64,000 bases of DNA, from the NCBI RefSeq assembly GCF_000003815.2, contig NC_049997.1, positions 4,323,437-4,387,436 of the forward strand. Direction: 5' to 3'. The position numbers and the translations under genes are program-made. Position 1 is the first letter of the stretch, and each line of letters opens with the position of its first letter. The DNA comes from Branchiostoma floridae (Eukaryota > Chordata > Leptocardii > Amphioxiformes > Branchiostomatidae). The notes beneath the pieces were generated by a model. That model searched no databases, was not told the origin of the DNA, and saw only the letters and a program-made list of their open reading frames with translations. Shown here piece after piece: positions 36,901-48,900 of this stretch.

Positions 36901-39900
36901 TTTTGACTATAATTAAAAAAATGAGCACAGACAGTGCGGAAATTGTCCATAGGCCCCTTATGTAACAGTGTTTGATAAATGGATAATGTTTATCTAAATG
37001 CGTTGTGGTGAGTTGCTTTCACCGATAACGGCCATGTTAATCCTCCTACAGCTTACCGTCCATGGGTGCTCTCGTCGATAACAAAGGAAACTCCGGCAAA
37101 ATTTACAACTTACCTTAAAATCCTGTTGAGAAGATGTGTATATAACCTTCTAGGATTCAGCGAAATGACATTGATAAATTGCAACGAAAAGCATTTGGAA
37201 CGGAGGTTTATGCTCGCAGTGTAAGGGCAGGTATTAGATTTAGTACTGTGACCCTTAGTATAGTTTAGGATCGATTTTAGAGCCATAGTGGCTCCAAAGA
37301 AACAGGACTGTCCGTCAATGGTCACAGGTGTCGTCTGAGATTACCACATGAATATAAATTCCAGATATGTCCATAGATAAAAAGGCAATATTTTCTTTAA
37401 GCTTGTAATTCATTGCAATATACAAAAAGAAGGAAAGAGCTATTTTTTGTTTTCTTGCATAATTTCACTATGACGGAGAACCACATTGACCACAATATGT
37501 TACTTCTGTAGGAAAAAGAAACCGGAGTATTTCTGCAAGCTTGGAATTCACTGCAATGTACAAAGAGAAGAACTATATCTAATTTCTTTCATAATTTCAT
37601 TAGGTCGGAGAATCACATTGATAACGATATGTTCTTTACTCACAACCAACACGTTGAGCTTACCTTTTGCGAAGATAAACAAACAATCGATTAAGGGATT
37701 AACATGATGCCTGGACAATTTCTCCACGGTCATTTGAAATCATCGTTATTCTGAGATTTTGTTTGCACATGCGCATCACATCCAAATGTTACCAAGGTAA
37801 AAGTGACATTTGCTAGAAATCTATATGGCCAAGTCGTCTAATTCAAAGCACAAAGAGAATTATAGGACAATGACAACTACATTTTCGTTAAATGCAGCAT
37901 TGTTTGCATCTAAGAAGGATGTTTAAAGGGGCAAACTTACAACAGCCATATCTATCTATTATCAACCTGATAAGCTTATTGATTGATTGATTTGCAAATC
38001 CATTCCCGTAGGCTAATAACGAGGGTACAGGCAGTAAAAAGTAACGAGTGTCTATTCTATACAGCTATCTACAGTCAAACCTGTCTATAGCGGCCACTCG
38101 AGGGACTGGTCAAAATTGGCCACTATAGAGAGGTGGCCACTATAGAGAATATGCTAATTAATTGACCACAAGCAATAAGTTACACATGGTTTTAGTACCC
38201 ACTGATCTTTATTCACACATAATACAGAACTGTACATGTACTGCAATGATTTTTACACTATATGTAGTAAGAAAACAAAAGCTATAAAAATGTTTAAATG
38301 TTCTACAGTTGATATTGTCTGAAGAGACCGGTATCATCATATTTCTTTGATCTTTCGTCTTGTACCCTTTGATACTTCGCCGTCCGTGTGTTCCCGCTCG
38401 CGTTCACACGTCAGATTCGCCCATTATGCTAATGTGGTACTCACAAGAAAAGTCTCGTCATTTTAGACTTATCTCTTTATAAATGTAAGAATAAAATCCA
38501 CCATAGTCTGAAGTTCATATCATTTTGTATTTGTAACAATTTATTTAGAAAGTTTTTGTGATGTAAATTAACCTAAGAGATAGTGTATTAGAACGTAACT
38601 TTAACACAATTTACCTCCGTAATATTGGTGTCGTCTATTGACCTTATGTGACCTCGTTTGTCAGCGGGTATGGGTAGCGCCAGTTATCGAAGTTTTGTTT
38701 TGAAAATGAATCAAAGAGGTTTTAAATCCGGCGTAGGGTGACGATACGGCCGCTGTTTATGGCCGAACGCGTGCCGAAACATAGATCAGCGGTCCGCGTG
38801 GCCGTAATCGGCAGTGTTTTTGTACCTGCGGGACCAGAAATCGTGTGGCCGTGGCCGCGTTGGACAGGTGGCCGCTAAGCCTATTTCTTAATCATTACGA
38901 ATCCAAGGGACCGACAAAAAGTGGCCACTATGGGCAGGTGGCCGGTATGCAGAGGTGGCCGCTAATACAGGTTTGACTGTATACACATGATTCTACATTG
39001 TTTACTGGGAGGTTTGACTTATTCTTTTGAGGCAGTGGCTGATGGAAAGTCCCACGTCTTTAATGATTTGTGATAGTATCATATAAATATATCATATGCA
39101 AAGCGTTGCCAACATGGTCCGTCAATAAATCATATACAACGGACTTGAAACCTTGCCTGTAGTCATTGTGAGATCCCTTCACGGAGGTAAGTTCTACATG
39201 TTTGTCCGTCTGGGACGCTTTGCTCAACCATAAATCTACATTTATTGACATCTTCAAGTTTACCACTTTATTCTGTAGTGCTCTGTGAGGGACAGACACC
39301 TCAGTTCTGAGAAGCGGTGTTGCGTTCCAAACGGGAATTGGATTTTAGTGCCTACATACGTAACGTCATTCGAATCCCGCTGCCGTGTTACCGATTTTGT
39401 GCCCTTGCCTTGGGAAAGGCACTTTACACGACTTTCCTCACTTTACTCAGGTGAATATGAGTACCTAGTTTCGGCTAGGGTCGTCTCTCAGATAGGACGT
39501 CAAATGGAGGTCCCGTGTCTGGGGAGAGCCGTACCCCAGGCACGTTAAAGAACCCCCACACGTGAGATGGTGCGGTGTGAGTAGTGCAAAACTTTCAGTA
39601 CGTTGGCCATACCTGGGGCAATTACTGTCGTTTTGATTACACCTAAGTGGCGCCGAAGCAGATTTCCGTTTCGTAAACCGTCGTTGCCTTCGAGAAGCGT
39701 CGTTGCCAAATTTTGGAACCCTCGTTGCCTTTCTAACCGGCGATGCCATTTCCGAGCGACTGATCGTGAATTCCGAGTGCTCGCGGCATGTTCGTGAAGT
39801 TTCCGTAGCTTCTCGGGAAGTTTCTGTAATTCATGAAAGAAGGGCCAGATCTTGCTCCACTGTGGGAAGAAGACCTTCTCAGGACTGTAACACTGTCTTC

Positions 39901-42900
39901 TACTCAGTTGAGGAGTACCGAAGCGTCACATGACGATATACGTACACCGTTTGGGGAGTACATTTGGCCACGGAGTGCCATGTAGATAGACTAGAGTCAT
40001 TGGTAATGTAGGATTTTTCTCCGACTCTAACACTAACAGTAGAGGGGGGTGGGGTGGACTGAAGTCACCGGATTGGAAATTGGTAAAGGTTACTGACCAA
40101 TTCTGGACTGGATCAAGGAACGGTTTGGGCACTTTGCAAGGAGCTTTTCAGATATTTCTGGGCTGCAACTAAGGTTAGGGATAGAACCTGATTTTGTACC
40201 TCTTACGCCCTCACCACATTTTTGGAACAGTCCATTATTGAAGGAGGGGCTGGTAACATGGCTTAGAAACACAGACAAGCGGCAGGCATTGCCATTCACG
40301 TACCGTGTTAGTGGAGTTGGGACTCAGTCAGAGTCTGACCAAGTTGGTCTGACAAACTGACTCACAACGTCACCAACACCTTTTTTCAGTAGACGCTCCA
40401 CCCAAGGAGCTTTTACATCATATAGCAGACAATAGCTATTGTACTTGTAAGTGTACCAGGCTCTTACGGTCAGGTCGATAATGTATGTATGATTTGACAC
40501 TTCTCACATGCATGACATTACATTGATGTGCGACCTCATTAAAGTGTCGGATTTACATACAGATGGCGTCTGGCAAGGAGCTTTTATCTTTGCGTCTGGT
40601 AACAAAAAGAAATAAATTTGTGGACACTTTGCCCCTTCTAACACTAATTCACCCCTCATGTAGACATTAGAAGTAATAACTTTGATACAAGGGCTCAGAA
40701 ATAAAGCACATTTTTGATAACATAATAATAAAATATCTTTATTGCAAACTCATGCCCGATGGCTAATTGCAAAAATACATGTATGAAAGTACAATGATGA
40801 TAATGATACTGAATGGTATACGATAACAAAGTAGGTCATCAACTAGTGATACTTCTGATATTTCTTATGCATACTGTTGTATTGTCAGTATACCGATACC
40901 CCATATATAAAAATAATGCACTAACCCAGCCACTCCAAGTAACATCTGTTTTGAATAAAGAACACTATCCTGTACAACTCAAAGTCAAGACATGCTTATT
41001 CCAGTGTCCCTTACAGTACGTAACAGCACAACACATTTCTGTTCTTCTACAATTTGCGAGCAAAGTAGAATAAAAAAAGGTTTGAGCGATGATAGAGAAC
41101 CAGGCCCAGAGTCATATGCTTCGAGGGATGCAATTACCCACAATACTAAGAGTTCCGAGAATTCACGAAAATCTCACGAACATGCCGCGAGCACTCGGAA
41201 TTCAAGATCGGTCGCTCGGAAATGGCATCGCCGGTTAGAAAGGCAACGAGGGTTCCAAAATTTGGCAACGACGCTTCTCGAAGGCAACGACGGTTTACGA
41301 AACGGAAATCTGCGGCGCCGAATGGCAGCTCGCTCCAGACCCTTGCGATTTTAGCCCCACCTATTGTAAGGTTCTTGCTATTCAGTCCCTGGCTGCAAAG
41401 AGTGAGTAGTCGGCCCACCCGAATAATAACCCAATAACAGTCTTTTTTTTTTCTTTTGAACTGTCCGATCTACAGCTAAGGTTGCTTTCGTTCTAAATGT
41501 TTTTTTGATTATTTTGGAGCAGAATTTCTATCGTAAGATTGACATTTTGGTCAGAACTTCCTTTTTTTTAATCTACTTGGTAATTTCACGAAGCCTTGCT
41601 TTGTAGTCTTCTATAGTCAACACTGTCAAGACTGTCTACTAGCACATGTAAAGGCGAGGACGCTTTTGGGGACCAATTGAACGCACAATAAACAGATAGC
41701 TTGTCCATTTCGTTTGAATAACAACTATTACATGAACATGCCTTGACATATTAAGTGCCATTAGCAAATGGAATAGCTTAGAAGCAATCCCAGTAAATAC
41801 CGTCACAAGCTGTCTTCCATTTGTGAGAATTCACTAAGGATGATAAAGACATAGGTCAGGAAGAGAGATTATGATTCAAAAACGTTCTATGGTTCCACTG
41901 CATGGGTCCCATTGGTGTCTACATGCATCAAGCAGCCAGCCATAGCCTGAAGACCCCATTAACTCTATTTTCGGTTGATAGGCAATGATTGGCTTCTAAT
42001 ATCTCATTCGTTTTCGTCCCTGAGCGATGTAATAGCATTCATATAGGCATTCCATTCCACTCGATTTGGACTTCTTTCGCATGCAAATACTACGCGTATT
42101 GACACATGATTCAGCTCAAGTACAGTTGCTGTGTGACACAAAATTAAAGAGGAGTTGGCAGAAATTCACAAAACAAGTAAACTTTTTAAAAAATCCAAAT
42201 ATTATGAGATCGCCATTTTATTGTTTCTTTTAATTAGTTGCGGAGCAGATTTAAAGCTTACCGTTTTTAACAATAAAAACAAATCCTATATTACCTGACT
42301 TCATCAGGTCTTTACGCCACTACTGTCACAGACGTTTCTGACAGCAACGTATAAATGATTTTATGAAATCATATTGAAGTTGTCAGTTCAAGATAGTTGT
42401 GCAAATACTGTGCGACGGATGCAGTGGAAGATGAAATACATTTTATAATATAATATAGTTTTATTGCACAACAATTGTACGGGGTACAAAGTATGGCATC
42501 TACATAACTACAGTTCTATAACTTAACGCTTATCTAACTAATACAGAAGTTGTAGTATGGGATAAATTTCTTACAGTTATTGGAGGCTTTTACAATCATT
42601 GGAGGAATTTCTAATGTCACATTTCATTGTCACATGTCATGATGTATTTGAATTTGCACTTCAGGTCCATCTTTTTATATGTAACTGCCCTCATTATGAG
42701 GATGAAAGAAACAACCTTTTAACACAATCAAAACAAACCGTCAATATTTCCAACAATTCACCAGCTAGTAGATCTAAAAAAAACAGATTCCTGTTAAAAT
42801 CACAGAACCCACTAATCATTAAAAGCGTGGGGCTTTTCATCAACCACTGCCTCCTAAGAAGAAGTCAAACCTCCCAGTAAAGAAAGTAGAATAATGCATA

Positions 42901-45900
42901 AGGTAGCTGTATAGAACAGACACTTGTTACTTTTTACTGTCTGTACCATTGCAAAACAACAGACTAAATGAAATAGAGAAGAAACGACAAGACAGGAAGG
43001 AGAAAGAGAAGGAGGGAAGACCCATCCCCAGCACCGCTGTCGTGTGCCCGACATGCAGACGCATATGCGCCTCGGCCTTCGGGCTGCGGTCCCACCAGAG
43101 ACGCCATTGAAGTCATCATCGAAGTGACGATGGACATCCAACACCATTGCAATGAGCCTACGGGCATGGATTTGCAAATAAATAAATTAATTAATCAAAA
43201 GATGTTGAACTTCACCCAGCATAATGTATTATATATATACATATCCCGACATTACAGCCTAACTTTAAAATCCTGGGGGGATCCCATCTGGTTGACCTCT
43301 CCGGTTATATTTTCAAATCTCCAACTCCCTGTCCGTTATATCATACTCAGCTAATACATCCATCCGTCTCAGACGTCAACGTGCTCTGTGAACCGCTTAA
43401 TGGAATTGTGAACCCGTCACTACACACCGTGAAGTAAATGGGGGAAGTTTTCTTTAATGAATTCAGTCAGAGTGATTCTACCTGGAGCATTTTTTGTTAT
43501 GGACTGACAGCTTGAAGTGGTTTTTATGGGTCCAACGGTCAAGCCCATATGTACTTCAAAAAGATATTACCGCTACGTAGAGATATTGGGAGTTGCAATA
43601 CTGCTCTTGGGAGTTATCTCAGTAAAAAGTATCTACTGCGGCGAGGATCGCTTTCAAATGCACCCTATATAATGTTTCTTCTCAAAACTACCAAGGAGGT
43701 TATATTCAGAATATAGAAATGCAATTTTCTATATCTCCTGTGGCAAAAACGCATATTCAAGCAAAAGTAGTACCTCTGTTGAATGAATTTTCTTCCAGGA
43801 AGCAATAACCCAATTTTCAGAAGTTTGTAGGAAAAACTAGAACTTAATTTTTTAATCATCTTTTTAGCCAATGCGAACCTGAGACAGGACATCCTCAGCA
43901 GCTACGACAAGAACGTCCGACCGGTGAAGAACTTTAGCCGACCCACTGAAGTGCGCATGGATGTATCCCTCCGCCAGATACTCGGACTGGTAGGTAAAAT
44001 GGCACTCACGGTTACGCCGTTTAATATTACATTTCTATGTATTACGTAATATTTACTCAAATGATTAGTAATATATGAGGGAATGTACAACCCCAGCCTC
44101 CACAGGAAAGGAGGACTACGCGTCGAAATTTTTTGGCAGTTACCAACCCTGCCATATAGGCAAGGTAACTTTAGATCGTCAAACTCAAACAACTGGAGCT
44201 GTTTTCCCATTAACTTCGGTAATTTATCTTATTTTGTTTCCCATTTAATTATCTATAATTGTTAAATATATCCTCATATACGTATCAATGCATAGTTTTT
44301 CGATAACTTTCTATAAAGGTTTTTCGCTGACTACCTTCTCATGAACTAGAGATGCCTCAAGTACAGATTCCAACATCTATCCAGTTGCTTGAGTAAATGT
44401 TATCTTGTATATTTGCCATTGTCTTGCAACATTTTTGTATCAGTTTTCAAAGTTAGATAACATTCACAGCAATTAGCAATCGCTTGTGAACTGGTGATTA
44501 TAATATCAGATGCATGCGGCTCTGTCATTTATCGTTTACTATGTCAAAAGCGAGCTTCTTTGACGTATCAATCCTTCCATCCAATTTCTGAAAATAGAAT
44601 CAAATAGAAAAGCTTTGCTGCTAATCGTTCAAAGTAAGTAAGGATTAGATTGAATACAAACTTTCACGAAGGATTATATGTTTAGTGCCAAAACCGACAC
44701 GGAAACACTTACAGTAATTTCGAAAACGTAAATGCAAACCAGCATGTTTAGAACTCCTTTATGCAATTTCTAATGACTTTCTCGAACGATTTTAGGAAAA
44801 GAAACATAAAAAAGTTTTCTCTTTAAACTAACCTGACTTCTGATATTAAGATATCGCTTATGGCTGGATTTCAAAACTTCATCCATGTGCTGAAAAATCA
44901 ATAAAATTACAAAGCAAAGATATTTACAGGGCCTGGAGCCAACACTCACTCAGACAGGGAATTCTATAATTGTCTGGCAACTTCATTTTCGTATCATTTT
45001 TTTCAGAACATTCATAACTATTGGAAATCGCTTGTGAACTGGTGATCAAAATGGCAGATACATGTGGCTCTGGCATTTATCGTTTTCTGTGTCAGGAGCC
45101 AGCTAGCAATCCTTACACGCAATTTTCTGAAAATAAAATCAATATAGATTTATATAGATAAAATCAATAGCCTTGCTGCTAATCGTTCAAATTACGTAAG
45201 GATAAATTTGAATAAACCATTAGAAAGGATGATATGTTTAGTGACAAAACCGACACGGAAACACTTACAGTAATTGCAGAAATGTAATGCAAACCATCAT
45301 GTCGAGAACTCCTTTATTCAATTTGTAATGAATTTCTCGAACGATCTTAGGCAAAGAAATATAAGAAAGTTTTCTTTCAAGACTAACTTGATTTATGGTA
45401 TTTAGATATCGCTTGGGCTGGATTTCAAACCTTCATTCGTCTGCTGAAAAATAGATTAAATTAAAGAGCCTGGAGCCTACACTCACACAGACAGGGAATT
45501 CACCGTCTCTTATTTGATAACAGCTGAATACAAACTATAGGAGTTTTAGGTATGATTCGATCGATCAACACACGAGCCAAACACTTTTCAAGAATTCGCT
45601 TACTTTACGGCGTATAAGTGCTCTTTACAAGAGAAGGATCCAATTCTTGGAAATAGTTTTTGCGCTGTTATAATATCGATCGAATCTGATGGGAAATCCC
45701 TTTTATGTGAAGCCTGGGTATAATCAGGAAAGTAGTTCTCTCCGGTGTTAATTGTACACTACATACAGTCGCTTCTCGCTCTGACATTTATCATACACTA
45801 TATACAGTCGCTTCTCGCTCTGACATTTATCATACACTATATACAGTCGCTTCTCGCTCTGACATTTATCATACACTATATACAGTCGCTTCTCGCTCTG

Positions 45901-48900
45901 ACATTTATCATACACTATATACAGTCGCTTCTCGCTCTGACATTTATCATACACTATATACAGTCGCTTCTCGCTCTGACATTTATCATACACTATATAC
46001 AGTCGCTTCTCGCTCTGACATTTATCATACACTATATACAGTCGCTTCTCGCTCTGACATTTATCATACACTATATACAGTCGCTTCTCGCTCTGACATT
46101 TATCATACACTATATACAGTCGCTTCTCGCTCTGACATTTATCATACACTATATACAGTCGCTTCTCGCTCTGACATTTATCATACACTATATACAGTCG
46201 CTTCTCGCTCTGACATTTATCATACACTATATACAGTCGCTTCTCGCTCTGACATTTATCATACACTATATACAGTCGCTTCTCGCTCTGACATTTATCA
46301 TACACTATATACAGTCGCTTCTCGCTCTGACATTTATCATACACTATATACAGTCGCTTCTCGCTCTGACATTTATCATACACTATATACAGTCGCTTCT
46401 CGCTCTGACATTTATCATACACTATATACGGTCGCTTCTCGCTCTGACATTTATCATGCACTATATACAGTCGCTTCTCGCTCTGACATTTATCATACAC
46501 TATATACGGTCGCTTCTCGCTCTGACATTTATCATGCACTATATACAGTCGCTTCTCGCTCTGACATTTATCATACACTATATACAGTCGCTTCTTGCTC
46601 TGACATTTATCATACACTATACAGTAGCTTCTCGCTCTGACATTTATCATACACTATATACAGTCGCTTCTCGCTCTGACATTTATCATACACTATATAC
46701 AGTCGCTTCTCGCTCTGAGATCATACAATATATATATACAGTCGCTTCTCGCTCTGACATTTATCATACACTATATACAGTCGCTTCTCGCTCTGAGATC
46801 ATACAATATATATATGCAGTCGCTTCTCGCTCTGACATTTATTCAGTTACACCATATACAGTAGCCTCTCACTCTGACATTTATCATACACTACATCTAC
46901 ACGTCACTTCTCTGCAAAAGCGAACATAGGGGTGAACTACTAAGCGGATGATATTCAGTCTGTATGATTAGTATTCAGCTGTATCTACTTATAACGCAAG
47001 TCGTCATTTTTCGAAGAACGGGCTTAATATGATATACTATGCCCAAATTACATTTCTTAGTTGATGAAAAGTAACGCATATAACTATAGACTATCAAAAA
47101 AGGTTATGAAAATTCTATTTTAATTAAGAAAATAATATTTTCTTGGATCTTGCTTGAATTCTAAAAAACTAATATTCTGTTGATACACATCTAAGACCTT
47201 GCATAGATAGTAAAAATTGCAATGATTAAAAGATTTTTTAAAATTGTTTATGACTAGTACTGGCCTTTTTGCAAGCATTTTTACGTTGCATGACAAATTC
47301 GCAATAAAATGTAATTGCATGTGTAACCTCCTCTGTCCAAAAAAGAAACACCGTTATCTAAAACGCATAATATGCAATGCCAATGTTCAAGTCCAGACTT
47401 AAAATCCAGACCTGAACCTAAACTTTTGGACCTGAATCCGGACCTGAATATAAATATGAGTTTCTATAAAATCTCATTCCTATCACTATTTTCAATTCCT
47501 ACAACGTAGACTAAGTTCACACGTTCTTTATTCCCACAAAATGTGGATCAGTTCAGTTCAGTCATCCATCAGGTGACACTATAAAGTTCCTCCCGACGAC
47601 TCTGTCGCTCTGACCTATATTTGAGCGTTTAAAGGTTTTTATGACATCTATGTAGGAGGGCTCGTCATATCAACCTTCTCCAAGGAAAAAGCTTTTTTCC
47701 CTAAAATTAGTCGACAATTAGTAAGCGTCAATTTTTGTGTTGGATATTACAGTTCAACGTGTTTAAAAACAAGTGAGCATGCTAATGTAATCCATAAAAT
47801 TCTCATGCTGTGTCCTAATGGACTCTTAAAGGGGCATTCCACTCCAGAAGGGAGTCTTGTTTTCCAATAGATAATGTGGCAATGAATACATAATCAGCCG
47901 AATTTTGTGGAATTCACCTTGAGATGAATTACGTGATGTGTACAATAATGACACTCACTAAACCCATGCAGACCCTACCCATGCATTCCCTATACGCAAA
48001 GACACTGTGTTTATCGTACATATTTTCGGAATAAATGAGGTACGCTAAGCACACCGAGAAGGCAAATTGCTCATAAGATAGCAAAGAATACAAGAACAAG
48101 ACCAGATTTCTTAGCGAACCTGAAGTTAGTTTTGTAACCTTACTTAAAAGTTTTGCATTGTATTCAGCCATAGGATTAATTCAATTAGAGGGTACTTGGG
48201 GAGTTAAGTAGAAGACTGAATTCTTTTGAGGCATGTGGAGCAACTGGGTACTTTATCGTATAATGTGAAGTAGTATGAAGTTATCACTTCCTAAAATTAA
48301 TATCTATCGGAAAATAACACTCCCGTGTGGAGTGGAATGCCCCTTTAACATTAGCTGTAGCGGCATCATCCACAGAAACTTCCATATCTTACCACAGGCT
48401 GAAAGAGAGCAGGTATTGACATCACTGCTATGGATACGTATGGTAAGTGCAAAGTCTTTTTATTAGTGATCATAGAATTTGCTCTAGGAATATGTGCAAC
48501 TGTACATGATGAGTAGTATGTACCCTTGATGTGAATTATTAGGGTTGGTGTTTCTAAATAGACTTTCTAAGAAAACGTTTAAAAAAACCTGCAATGTTAT
48601 GGCATGAGGTCACAAACCTAGATGTTTTGACAGCATTTGATGGTGCAGAAAATGACCAATGTTCCATCTGAAGGCTATTCCACGGTGTGCCGGTAATGTC
48701 ACGGCACGAGAGGTAGAAACATCAAAGGCCTGAAGAAGCAACGTTACGAATGATGCTGCGATTTGCGGTAACGTTAAGGCAGCCTCTAATATATAACGCC
48801 TATGAACCCCCACTTTGAAATTTTGACCGTTGCATTTCAATACTCCGAGGACATTTTCCAAGAATCCGCTGAAAGGCTAAGATGACATAAAATGTACACG

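Larger units (their letters stand above)
30975..43867 (+). other. Gene B intron 1
   Basis: A 12.9-kb intron, the longest in the window. It carries an MITE, two SINE copies, several LINE fragments, an interrupted LINE and a pair of inverted repeats, each listed separately. No further receptor exon was found in any frame. Confidence 0.65.
43990..48397 (+). other. Gene B intron 2
   Basis: A 4.4-kb intron almost fully made of repeats: a 550-bp tandem duplication, the 39-bp minisatellite and a Kolobok-like MITE ending 50 bases before exon 3. Confidence 0.75.

Noticed and set aside
39465-39749. Basic peptide frame shared with 41222-41437
   Set aside because: The shared peptide comes from the two inverted repeat arms. 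One copy runs on into a SINE, so it is not a conserved gene.
45754-46895. CRISPR array
   Set aside because: Units are contiguous with no spacers, the genome is animal, and no cas genes are present.
45745-46929. 394-codon plus-strand and 300-codon minus-strand open frames with 13-residue repeats
   Set aside because: Both are readings of the 39-bp minisatellite inside gene B intron 2. Uniformity is at the DNA level on both strands, there is no signal for splicing or a plausible start, and the decayed edge changes frame.
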